A stretch of 34,917 bases of DNA from NCBI GenBank assembly GCA_020849665.1, contig JADLFX010000104.1:1-34917 (forward strand), written 5' to 3'. The stretch comes from Planctomycetota bacterium. Its GTDB lineage: Bacteria > Planctomycetota > UBA1135 > UBA2386. Made by a program: the position numbers and the translations under genes. Position 1 is the stretch's first letter. Every line of letters begins with the position of its first letter. The notes beneath the pieces were generated by a model. The model was not told where the DNA came from, ran no database searches, and was given only the letters and a program-made list of their open reading frames with translations. Of the stretch, positions 1 through 7,406 are shown one piece after another.

Positions 1-2343
1 CCAGAGCTCGGTACCGGTGGCCGGGTCGGTGGCGAAGAAGTACAGGCGGTTGTTCACGACCGCGAAGGGGCCGGGGTTGCCCTCGCCCACGCCGGGGACG
101 ATGTCCTTCACCACGGAGGTGCCGGCGGGCGTGCCGTCCGTGCGGACCAGCTCGTAGCCGTTCGCGCCGTCGGTGGCGTTGCAGTAGACGATGCCGTTCA
201 TCTCGATGAACGGCGAGGGGATGCAGCCCGGTGCTCCCGGCACGAAGTCGATCACGTAGGTGCCCGCGGCCGTGCCGTTGCTGAAGCAGATCTCGGCGTC
301 GGTGCTGAGGACTCCGGCGTTGATGCCGGAGAACATCACACCGTTCTTGTACGGGATCATGCTCTGGGCGAAGGACTGCACGCCCGCGCTGGCGCCGGGC
401 AGGAAGTCGACCACCATCGTGGTGCCGGCGGGGGTGCCGTCGGAGACCCACAGTTCGCGGCCCGCGGCGGCCGTGACCGCCAGGAAGAAGAGCTTGCCGT
501 TGGAGACCACGAGGTTGATCGCCGACGAACTCGCCGTTCCCGGGTTGATGTCGAGCAGGAGCGACGTGCCGGCGGGCGTGCCGTCCGTGATGTAGAGCTC
601 GCTGCCCGTGCCGGTCGTGGCGGTGCTGTTCGTGGCGGTGAAGAAGCACTTGTCGCCCAGGACCGTGAAGTTGGCCGGGGAGGAACTGGAGGCGCCGGGG
701 TAGGCGTCGATCAGACGGACTGTGCCCGCGGCGGTGCCGTCGGTGACCCAGGGCTCGATGCCCGAAGTGCCGTCGTTGGCGGCGAACACCGTCAGCTTGC
801 CGAGCTGGGCCAGGTTGGCCGGGCTCGAGCTGGACGGCTGGGGCAGGTTGATGTCCTTGAGTTCGAGGGTGCCTGCGGCGGTGCCGTCCGAGACCCAGGG
901 CTCGAGACCCGTGCCCGGAGCGGTGGTGCCGCTGTTGCCGCCGAAGACCACCGAGCCGCCCAGGGCGGCCATCTGGCCGGTCGAGGTCACCCCCGCGAGC
1001 GTGCCGGCCTGGATCTCCTTGGTGAGTACGGTGCCCGCGCCGGTGCCGTCGGTCACGAAGAGCTCGTAGCCGGTGGCCGCCGTGGTGGCGTTGAAGTAGA
1101 CCCGCGGGCCCGCCACGGTGAGCTGGCGGGGCGAGGAGCTGACCGTTCCCACATTGATGTCGGCGACGAGGACCGTGCCGGCGCCGGTGCCGTCCGAGAA
1201 GTGCAGCTCCTCACCGTTCACGGTGCTGCCGTTGTTGCCGGCAAAGAGCACGCCGGTGCCGAAGGGCACGATGAGGCGGGTTGCGCTGGTGCTGCCGACC
1301 TGGGTCACGCCGTTGGAGGTGCCGACGAAGAGGTCCTTCACGAGGACCGTGCCCGCGCCGGTGCCGTCGGAGACGTAGAGCTCACGGCCGGTCCCGGTGG
1401 TGGCGGTGGAGTCGGTGGCCGAGAAGAACAGCTTGCCGGAAGAGACGACGAACTGCTCCGGGCTGGAGCTGCCCGTGCCCGGATAGAGGTCCGCGAGCAG
1501 GGTCGTGCCCGCGGCCGTGCCGTCGGTGACCCAGAGCTCGGTGCCGCTGCTCGGCGCCGCGGTGCCGTCCGAGGCGGCGAAGAAGACCTTGCCGGCGAAC
1601 GCGGTGAGCGCCCGGGGCGCGCTGCCCACGGTTCCTACCTGGATGTCCTTCACTTCCACGGTTCCCGCGACCGTGCCGTCGGAGAACCAGAGCTCTTCGC
1701 CCGTGCCCGGCGCAACCGTGCCGGTCGTGGCTGCGAACAGGACGCCGCTGCCGAACGGCACCATCGTGCCGAAGGTGGTGCCCAACCCGCTCGAGGTCCC
1801 CGCCTGGATGTCCTTCACCAGGACCGTGCCGGTCGCGGTCCCGTCGCTCTTCCAGAGCTCGCGACCGGTGCCAGTCGTCGCCGTCCCGTCGAAGGCGCTG
1901 AAGAAGAGGGTGCCCCCGCTGACCGTGAGGAGCCCAGGAGCGGCGGAGCCGGTGCCGGGGTAGCAGTCCTTGACCAGGGTCGTGCCGGCTGCCGTGCCGT
2001 CCGTGCGCCACAGCTCGCTGGCGAACGTCGCCGTCGTCGCCGCGAAATAGACGAAACCGCCGAAGAGCGTGAAGTTGAGGGGCGAGGAGCTGGCCGAGCC
2101 CGGGTTGATGTCCTTCACCATCACGGTGCCGGCCGCGGTGCCGTCGGTCTTCCAGAGCTCGACGCCGTTCAGGCCGTCGTTGGCGCTGAAGTACGTCACC
2201 GCGCCCACCGTGAGGAAGTTGGAGGGCGAGGAACTCGGGATCGTGGGAGCGGAGGTGTTGATGTCCTTGACGGGAGCCTGGGCGGCGAGGATGCCGGCCA
2301 GTCCCAGGACGCCGAGCGAGCAGGCGGATGTGGAAAGGCGCAT
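1..2343 (-). CDS. Secreted ELW-(S/T)-DGT repeat protein, partial (C-terminus beyond the left edge)
   Basis: The minus-strand frame is open from an ATG at 2343 to position 1, exactly 781 codons, with no stop, so the gene continues outside the window. The N-terminus MRLSTSACSLGVLGLAGILAA is a signal peptide ending in AAQ. The rest is a tandem array of about 50-residue units, each carrying a core such as ELWKTDGTAAGTVMVKDI followed by a serine/glycine turn and a hydrophobic strand (for example GKLFFSATD). I count 14 complete cores (near plus positions 2160, 2013, 1860, 1695, 1540, 1380, 1205, 1065, 905, 752, 602, 460, 290 and 150) and the start of a fifteenth at the edge. Such ELWxTDGT repeats are known from large secreted or surface proteins, often annotated hyalin-like, and probably form a beta-propeller-like or solenoid fold. 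No enzymatic motif is visible. The function is unknown; a surface or extracellular role is inferred from the signal peptide. Confidence 0.9.
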   Translation of the reverse strand, partial: MRLSTSACSLGVLGLAGILAAQAPVKDINTSAPTIPSSSPSNFLTVGAVTYFSANDGLNGVELWKTDGTAAGTVMVKDINPGSASSSPLNFTLFGGFVYFAATTATFASELWRTDGTAAGTTLVKDCYPGTGSAAPGLLTVSGGTLFFSAFDGTATTGTGRELWKSDGTATGTVLVKDIQAGTSSGLGTTFGTMVPFGSGVLFAATTGTVAPGTGEELWFSDGTVAGTVEVKDIQVGTVGSAPRALTAFAGKVFFAASDGTAAPSSGTELWVTDGTAAGTTLLADLYPGTGSSSPEQFVVSSGKLFFSATDSTATTGTGRELYVSDGTGAGTVLVKDLFVGTSNGVTQVGSTSATRLIVPFGTGVLFAGNNGSTVNGEELHFSDGTGAGTVLVADINVGTVSSSPRQLTVAGPRVYFNATTAATGYELFVTDGTGAGTVLTKEIQAGTLAGVTSTGQMAALGGSVVFGGNSGTTAPGTGLEPWVSDGTAAGTLELKDINLPQPSSSSPANLAQLGKLTVFAANDGTSGIEPWVTDGTAAGTVRLIDAYPGASSSSPANFTVLGDKCFFTATNSTATTGTGSELYITDGTPAGTSLLLDINPGTASSSAINLVVSNGKLFFLAVTAAAGRELWVSDGTPAGTTMVVDFLPGASAGVQSFAQSMIPYKNGVMFSGINAGVLSTDAEICFSNGTAAGTYVIDFVPGAPGCIPSPFIEMNGIVYCNATDGANGYELVRTDGTPAGTSVVKDIVPGVGEGNPGPFAVVNNRLYFFATDPATGTELW

Positions 2344-2711
2344 GGTAGGGAGACGCGAGTGCATGGAGTCCACTACCGACGCAACGCGCGTGCGGGGTGC
2401 GACTCCGGGTTGGGACAGGGATCCGCGACTCTGTCGGGGCGGGCAGAACGAGTGCGGAGATCGAGCGACACTAAGGCAGTGGGGCAGTGCGTCAAGCGGT
2501 GTCGAGATTCGGGCATTCCTCTCCGACGCAACTGAACGCGTGGATCTCTACGCACGCGCGGCTGGCGCCGGGTCGGATCCCCCGTGCAGCCTCAGCGAGT
2601 TCCGCGGCCCCATGGGCGACACGCACGCAGCGGCCCCCTTGTCTGCCATGCGAGTCCCGTCGCGTCTCGAGGACGTGCCCCCGCAGAGACGTGCGACCGA
2701 AAGGCCGCGCG
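2344..2711. other. Intergenic region, 368 bp, no credible gene
   Basis: This stretch lies between two minus-strand genes: the acyltransferase ends at 2712 and the repeat protein starts at 2343. The short open frames here have no start signal or recognisable composition. The only regulatory signal I see is a possible promoter at 2468-2495. No repeat, tRNA or intrinsic terminator was recognised. Confidence 0.6.
2468..2495 (-). promoter_or_regulatory. Possible sigma70-type promoter for the secreted repeat protein
   Basis: Read on the minus strand, TTGACG (2495-2490, five of six matches to the -35 consensus) is followed after 16 bases by TAGTGT (2473-2468, a weak -10). This would leave a leader of about 120 bases before the ATG at 2343. 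It rests on hexamer matching alone in a GC-rich region. Confidence 0.3.
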
Positions 2712-3836
2712 TCAACGGCTCAGGGGGCGCGTGTAGATCCGGTAGCGGCGATAGACGCGGCCGCCGAGCGCCTCGAGCGGCCGGATCATGGCGACGTTGT
2801 CCTCCAGCACCCAGCTCGCCTCGCACCGGTCGAATCCGGCGGCCTCGCCGCTGGCGATCATCTCCTGCAGCATGAGGCCATCGAGTCCGCTGAGGCGATG
2901 CTCGCGCCGCACGCCGAAGAGCAGCGTGCGCAGCGTGTGGGCGCGCCGCGCCCCGCGCAGCAGGGTCCACCAGCCGAGCGGCAGGAGGCGGCCCGCGCAC
3001 TGGCGGATCGCCGGGTTGAGGTCGGGGAGCGCGATCAGGAAGCCCACGGGCGTCCCGTCGATGCTGGCGAGGCGGGTGAGCTCGGGGCGCAGGATGGCGC
3101 GCATCTCGGCCACGTGGCGCGCGAACTCGTCCTGCGCCATGGGGGCGAACCCCCAGTTGCGCTCCCAGATCTGCTGGTAGAGCGACCACAGCATCGCCCC
3201 GCCGTCGCGCAGGTCCGCCCTCGTGATCGCGCGCGTGGTCGCGCGCGTGCGCGCCTTCACGCGCTCGGCGACGCGCGCCAGGCGCGCGTGGTCGAGGGTG
3301 CCGCTGCGCAGCTCGAAGGCGAGCAGGTCCTTGGCCGGGCGCAGGCCGCAGGCCAGGAGGTGGGCGGCGTACCGCGGCGGGTTGTGCGGCATCATGAGCA
3401 CCGGCAGGCCAGGCTCGCCCTCGACCAGGAGGCCGCAGCGGTAGTTGGTCGAGAGATCCACGGGTCCGCGCAGCTCGGTGGCGTCATGCGCGCGCAGCCA
3501 CTCCGCCGCGGCCTCCAGGAGCGCCCGGGCGGCGGGCTCGTCCCGCGCCTCGAAGTGGCCGAAGAATCCGACGCGATCGCCGTGGAACTCGTCGTGCAGG
3601 CGGTTGCGCACCGCCGAGATCCGGCCCACGACCTCGCCGGAACGCCGCGCCACGAGGAACCTGGCCTCGGCGTGGCGGAAGAACGGATTCTTCTCGGGGT
3701 CCACCTGCCAGCGGTCCAGGCAGGTCACCGGGGGGACGTAGTGCGGGTCGCCGGCGTAGAACGCGCGCTGCACGTCCAGGAAGCGCGCAGGGTCGTGCAG
3801 CGGGACGACTGGATCGACGGTGTGGCTTCCGCTCAC
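2712..3836 (-). CDS. GNAT-superfamily (YghO-like) N-acyltransferase family protein
   Basis: A 374-residue cytoplasmic protein starting with ATG at 3836 (MSGSHTVDPV). The first half has a GNAT-like beta-strand pair with ARFLVARRSGEVVGRISAVRN (about residues 58-78). The second half repeats the pattern (LTRLASIDGTPVGFLIALPD) and ends with the typical GNAT tail ASWVLEDNVAMIRPLEALGG followed by VYRRYRIY. The length and the opening segment (FYAGDPHYVPPV) match the YghO-like branch of proteins annotated as N-acetyltransferases, which is poorly characterised. The substrate cannot be told from the sequence. It is monocistronic: the next gene upstream (4022) is divergent and the gene downstream is 368 bases away. 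Family-level confidence is good; the reaction is unknown. Confidence 0.8.
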   Translation of the reverse strand: MSGSHTVDPVVPLHDPARFLDVQRAFYAGDPHYVPPVTCLDRWQVDPEKNPFFRHAEARFLVARRSGEVVGRISAVRNRLHDEFHGDRVGFFGHFEARDEPAARALLEAAAEWLRAHDATELRGPVDLSTNYRCGLLVEGEPGLPVLMMPHNPPRYAAHLLACGLRPAKDLLAFELRSGTLDHARLARVAERVKARTRATTRAITRADLRDGGAMLWSLYQQIWERNWGFAPMAQDEFARHVAEMRAILRPELTRLASIDGTPVGFLIALPDLNPAIRQCAGRLLPLGWWTLLRGARRAHTLRTLLFGVRREHRLSGLDGLMLQEMIASGEAAGFDRCEASWVLEDNVAMIRPLEALGGRVYRRYRIYTRPLSR

Positions 3837-4021
3837 CGCAGGCCTCCCGGCCGGGCGGATCGGCGCGGCCGGTCCCGGCGGTTCCGCCGCCGCTGCACGG
3901 TGCTGCCATCGGGCATGCCGCCGAGCCTAGCGAGCCGACGGCCGGGGGCGAGCCCGCAGGCGCCGCGCCGCGGGGCGCTCCTCTGGTCACGGCCCCGTAC
4001 GCGGCCTAGAGTCTCGCGCCG

Positions 4022-4942
4022 ATGCGTCCGAACGCGCTGGCGCTGCTCCTCGTGTCCGCCGTGACGACGGCGTGCGGGAGCGCAGGGGGCGAGGCCCGCA
4101 GGCACGAGCCGCGGCCGGCGCCGGAGCTCTCGCCGGAGGACCGCCAGCGCGTGAACGAGGCCTTGCGTATGGTGGCGCGCAACGACCCGGGGTTCCCCGC
4201 GGTGCGCGACGCGTTGGCCGGCCGGCCCGACACGGCATGGTGGCTGACGCGGGCGTTCGTGGTCGACGCGGTGCTCGCCCTCGACCAGGGTGCGGTGGAC
4301 GACGTCGCGTTCCTGCGCGCGGTCGCGGGACAGGGCAACGCCAGCCTGGTCCGTTCCCTGAACCATCTCAAGGCGATGGGCGCCGCGGCGGTGCCCTGCG
4401 TGGTGGAGGATCTGCTCGAGCATCCGCATACAGACCGCTGCGAGCTCGGGGTCCGCATCCTCACGTCCATCGGCAAGGACGCGCTGCCGGCCCTGGAGCC
4501 GCGCCTCACGCACACCGAGCCGCGCATCCGCCGCCACGCGCTGGAGGTGGTCGGCGGCGTCGGCGGCCCCGAGGTCGTCCCGCTCCTGGAGCGCGGCACG
4601 CGCGATCCGGACTTCGGGGTGCGGGCGTGTGCCTACCAGGGGTTGGCGCGCCAGGGCGTGGCCTACCTGCCGCGGCTGCACGCGGCGCTGCGCAGCGATC
4701 CCGACCCGTTCGTGCGCCGCAGCGTGGCGAAGGCCCTCGCGGGGTTCCGCGACCGTGGCACGGCCGAGGCGCTGGTCGCGTACCTCGCGGAGTGCCAGTC
4801 GGCCAAGGACGGCGAAGGCGCGGCCGCCGCGGACGCCAGCCTGAAACGGATCAGCGGCGTGCGCGGCACGACGCATCTGGAGAGCTGGCGGCGCTGGCTG
4901 GCCACGGTCCCCGCGGGCGGCGTGCCGGCACGGAACGAGTGA
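4022..4942 (+). CDS. HEAT-repeat lipoprotein or secreted protein
   Basis: A 306-residue protein. MRPNALALLLVSAVTTAC followed by Gly-Ser looks like a lipoprotein signal peptide with a rather poor lipobox (TTAC, Cys18). After a charged linker the protein is almost entirely helical. From about residue 115 it shows PBS-lyase-type HEAT repeats of about 30 residues, with recurrent turns such as EPRIRRHALEVVGGVGG, DPDFGVRACAYQGLARQG and DPFVRRSVAKALAG. HEAT solenoids are protein-binding scaffolds; no catalytic motif is present. The gene is divergent from the acyltransferase at 3836 (185 bp between). Its stop is 4 bases before the start of the cysteine-rich gene at 4947, so the two are probably co-transcribed. 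Confidence 0.8.
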   Translation: MRPNALALLLVSAVTTACGSAGGEARRHEPRPAPELSPEDRQRVNEALRMVARNDPGFPAVRDALAGRPDTAWWLTRAFVVDAVLALDQGAVDDVAFLRAVAGQGNASLVRSLNHLKAMGAAAVPCVVEDLLEHPHTDRCELGVRILTSIGKDALPALEPRLTHTEPRIRRHALEVVGGVGGPEVVPLLERGTRDPDFGVRACAYQGLARQGVAYLPRLHAALRSDPDPFVRRSVAKALAGFRDRGTAEALVAYLAECQSAKDGEGAAAADASLKRISGVRGTTHLESWRRWLATVPAGGVPARNE

Positions 4943-4946
4943 GACG

Positions 4947-5465
4947 ATGGAAGACTGGAAGATCCACCGCAACCGCGACGCGTGCACCAAGCCCGGCTGT
5001 CCGCTGCGCTACAGCCCGGAGTACTTCGCGGTGCTCGAGCTGCCGTCCTGCGTACGCCGCGACCTCTGCTTCGAGTGCTTCCGGGACGTCGAGTCCCGAT
5101 CCGAGCGGCCGCCGATCTTCTGGAAGGGCCGCCGCCGGCGCGATGGGAAGCGGGAGGTCGTGCTCGACCTGGTCGCATTGCGCATGCTCTTCGACCGGCT
5201 CGGGGAAGAGCCCGGCGAGCGCCCGGCGACGCTGCGCTATCTCGTGGCCCTCCTGCTCCTGCGCAAGCGGGTCCTGAAGCTCACGGACCCGCGGACCGAG
5301 GCCGAGGAGGCTGCGGACCTCCTGGTGGTGGACCCCAAGCTTCCCGAGATGGGTCCGGTGGCGCTGCACGCACCTGCGATCGACACCGAGCAGCTGGTCG
5401 CCCTCAAGGACGAACTGCTGGCGATCGCGGGCCAGCACGAGTCGCCGGAGACCGAACCGGCCTGA
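4947..5465 (+). CDS. Cysteine-rich (probable zinc-binding) protein of unknown function
   Basis: A 172-residue soluble protein beginning MEDWKIHRNRD. The N-terminal 45 residues hold five cysteines (C13, C18, C35, C41, C44), arranged C-x4-C ... C-x5-C-x2-C, consistent with a small zinc-binding knuckle; this is inferred from spacing. The middle (about residues 60-115) is basic and helical and includes YLVALLLLRKRVLKLTDP. The C-terminus is acidic. I do not recognise the family. It follows the HEAT lipoprotein by 4 bases. A 181-bp gap separates it from the TlpA-like gene, so it may or may not share that transcript. No signal peptide is seen, so a cytoplasmic location is expected. Confidence 0.75.
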   Translation: MEDWKIHRNRDACTKPGCPLRYSPEYFAVLELPSCVRRDLCFECFRDVESRSERPPIFWKGRRRRDGKREVVLDLVALRMLFDRLGEEPGERPATLRYLVALLLLRKRVLKLTDPRTEAEEAADLLVVDPKLPEMGPVALHAPAIDTEQLVALKDELLAIAGQHESPETEPA

Positions 5466-5646
5466 GGCGGGATCTCTCCGACAGCATCGGTGCAGGGTCG
5501 GCCACACTCGGGCGAGGCGCCGATGGAGCTGCGCGCAGCGCTCGCGGGCCCGGTTCCCGGGCCGCGCCCGCCCCGGGCCGCGCAAGCGCCGGGTGACGCA
5601 TCGGCTCGCGCTCCTTATCGTCCGCCAACCCCATCCGACCCCCGAC

Positions 5647-6663
5647 ATGACGAACGTGCACCGACTCGCCAGCATCGGCCTGGCCCTCTGCGCGGCGCTG
5701 GCCGCCCAGGACGGCCGCCCGGCTCCAGCCCGGATCGGCGATCCGGTCCCGGACTTCGCGTTTCCCACCCTGCACAACGGCGATGGCCGCGTGTCCCTGC
5801 ACGAGTTCCAGGGGCGGCCCGTGCTCCTCGACTTCTGGGGAACGCGTTGAGGACCCTGCATCGGGTACGCCGTGCCGCGTGCCATCGAGCTGGACCGTGA
5901 GTACGGGCCCAAGGGTCTCGTGGTGATCCTGGTCGAGGTGCAGGGGACGCCGGCCGAGGAGCTGCCGGCGTTCCTGCTGCGCAACTTCGGCGACACGCGC
6001 ACGCGCGTGGCCCCGGGCGGCGCCGTGCCGATCGCGGCCTCGGGCAACGGCATCCCCCGCTCCGCGCTGATCGGCGTCGACGGCACGCTCCTCATCGAGG
6101 GCTACACCGGTGCGATCGGCCAGAAGATCGACAGGCTCATCGCGGCAGAGGTGGCCAAGGTGCAGCGCGGCTGGGGCAACGACCCCGAGGTCCGGCGCGC
6201 GCGCGCCCTGCTGTACGGCAAGGGCGCTCTGGTGGAGGCGAGCAGGCTCGCGGCTGCGTTGCTCGCCAAGGATCCTCAGCACCAGGAGGCCGGCGCCGTG
6301 GCGGCAGAGGTGCGGCGCGAATACGCCGCGCGCAGGCGCGCCGTGCAGGCCCTGTGCGACGGCGGGCACTACCTGCGCGCCAAGACCGATCTCGAGGCGC
6401 TGGCGCGCGGCGTCGAGGGCGACGCGGAGTGGCAGGCCGAGGTCGCCGAGCTGGCCGCGGTCTTCGCCGGCGAGGAGGTCAAGGCCGAGCTGGCCCTGGA
6501 TCGGCGCTTCGCCGCGTTGCTGAAACTCCTGGAAGACAAGAAGGCGCGCGGCGTGGACCTCAGGATGGTGCGGGCCCTCGCCAAGCACAAGGAGGGCACG
6601 CGGGTCGGCGCGCGGATCCTGGCGCTGGCCGACTCGCTGGAGGCCGGCGCCGCGCGACGCTGA
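5647..6663 (+). CDS. Candidate selenoprotein: TlpA/thioredoxin-like protein with in-frame UGA at the redox cysteine
   Basis: One continuous frame from ATG 5647 to the TGA at 6661-6663, interrupted only by TGA at 5848-5850. Reading that codon as selenocysteine gives 338 residues. Residues 1-20 (MTNVHRLASIGLALCAALAA) are a signal peptide, so I prefer this start to a GTG at 5593. Then comes a TlpA/AhpC-type thioredoxin fold: RIGDPVPDFAFPTL, a strand ending VLLDFWGTR, then U68-G-P-C71, then EYGPKGLVVILVEVQ and the cis-Pro-like loop GNGIPRSALIGVDGTLLIEGYTG. In ordinary relatives this site reads W-C-G-P-C, so the UGA occupies exactly the attacking cysteine. About 180 helical, TPR-like residues follow. 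The intact frame on both sides argues against a frameshifted pseudogene, and selA/selD lie in the same window. Predicted role: periplasmic thiol-disulphide oxidoreductase. A sequencing error or nonsense mutation remains possible. Confidence 0.8.
5864..5876 (+). promoter_or_regulatory. Candidate bacterial SECIS hairpin after the UGA of the TlpA-like gene
   Basis: GGTAC (5864-5868) pairs with GTGCC (5872-5876), five pairs including one U-G, around a GCC loop. The loop starts 18 bases after the UGA and has G first. This fits the general bacterial SECIS rules: a short stem, a small loop with G among its first two bases, and about 16-37 bases from UGA to loop. It was found by eye in GC-rich DNA, where hairpins are common, so it is supportive only. 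Confidence 0.35.
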
Positions 6664-6678
6664 CGCGCGGTCCGGTCC

Positions 6679-7293
6679 CTACTGCCAGGTGATGTCGAAG
6701 GTGAGCTTGCCGGCGCGCTCCAGCACCGACTTCACCGGCAGGAGCAGCGTGGCCCGCTTGCCCTCGCGGCTGCTCTGCACTCCCCGCACGCCCGGCGCGT
6801 GACCCACGCCGATCACCTCGCCGGGCAGGTCGATCATCAGCGTGGCTTCGGTGCCGACCGTGCCCGTGGCGCCGTCGGCCTGGAACACCGTCGACACGCG
6901 CTTCTGGTCGGCGATCGCGGGTGCGGTCGCCTTGCACCAGCGCGCGTCCTCGCCCAGGAGGACCGTGACACGCAGGCTCTTCGCGCCGTTGTCGCCCTTG
7001 GAGGGCGCGAACGTGATGCCGCCCAGGTCGAGTCCCGCGAGCGCGGGGAAGGTGCCGCGCACCGCGAACGCCTCCACCCGATCCTGCCACTCCGCGCCCT
7101 TGGTCGCCGCCTCGTACGTGGCGGGCTCCGGCCGGGCGCGCATGCCGCGCACCGAGACGGTGCCGGAGGAATCGGGGTTCACATTGACCTTGAGGACCAC
7201 CACGTCGCCGCCGCTGCACGCGGCGAAGAGCAGGCTGGGCAGGAGGAGCGCGGCACGGAGCGCGCGAGAGGCCCGGACTTGGGTGTGGTGCAT
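6679..7293 (-). CDS. Small lipoprotein of unknown function
   Basis: A 204-residue protein starting with ATG at 7293 (MHHTQVRASRALRAALLLPS). The basic N-terminus and hydrophobic stretch end in LLFAAC-SGGD, a lipoprotein signal peptide with the cysteine at about residue 26. The mature part looks beta-rich (VVVLKVNVNPDSSGTVSVRG near the start; KLTFDITWQ at the end) with no catalytic motif that I recognise. Much longer minus-strand starts exist in this frame, but they lie inside the neighbouring cytochrome gene, so I chose the signal-peptide start. It is convergent with the TlpA-like gene (15 bp between stops) and 113 bp downstream of the cytochrome gene. Confidence 0.75.
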   Translation of the reverse strand: MHHTQVRASRALRAALLLPSLLFAACSGGDVVVLKVNVNPDSSGTVSVRGMRARPEPATYEAATKGAEWQDRVEAFAVRGTFPALAGLDLGGITFAPSKGDNGAKSLRVTVLLGEDARWCKATAPAIADQKRVSTVFQADGATGTVGTEATLMIDLPGEVIGVGHAPGVRGVQSSREGKRATLLLPVKSVLERAGKLTFDITWQ

Positions 7294-7302
7294 CGCCCGA
7301 CG

Positions 7303-7331
7303 ATTGTGGCCCTGTGGGCGGACCCGCTCAA
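7303..7331 (-). promoter_or_regulatory. Possible promoter of the small lipoprotein
   Basis: On the minus strand, TTGAGC (7331-7326) and CACAAT (7308-7303) are separated by exactly 17 bases, each with four matches to the sigma70 consensus. The start codon would lie only about 10 bases after the -10 box, giving an almost leaderless mRNA. It rests on motif matching only. Confidence 0.25.
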
Positions 7332-7406
7332 CCCGAGTTGCGAAGGACGGGCCGGCGTCGCGGGCGCAGGTCGCGTACGACGGTGCCCGCTGCCTCGTCT
7401 TGGCGC

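Noticed and set aside
1..2343. Regular repeats suggesting a CRISPR array or minisatellite
   Set aside because: Units are about 150 bp, in frame, diverged, and encode a coherent repeat protein.
1201..2535. Plus-strand frame of 444 residues and its neighbours at 260-2875
   Set aside because: They are shadows of the minus-strand repeat protein. Their apparent repeats (VPAAVPS) mirror the true ELW-TDGT repeats.
5647..6663. Reading the TlpA-like gene as a pseudogene or as two separate genes
   Set aside because: The frame is the same on both sides of the TGA, the TGA sits precisely at the redox cysteine, the domain is otherwise complete, and Sec genes are present.
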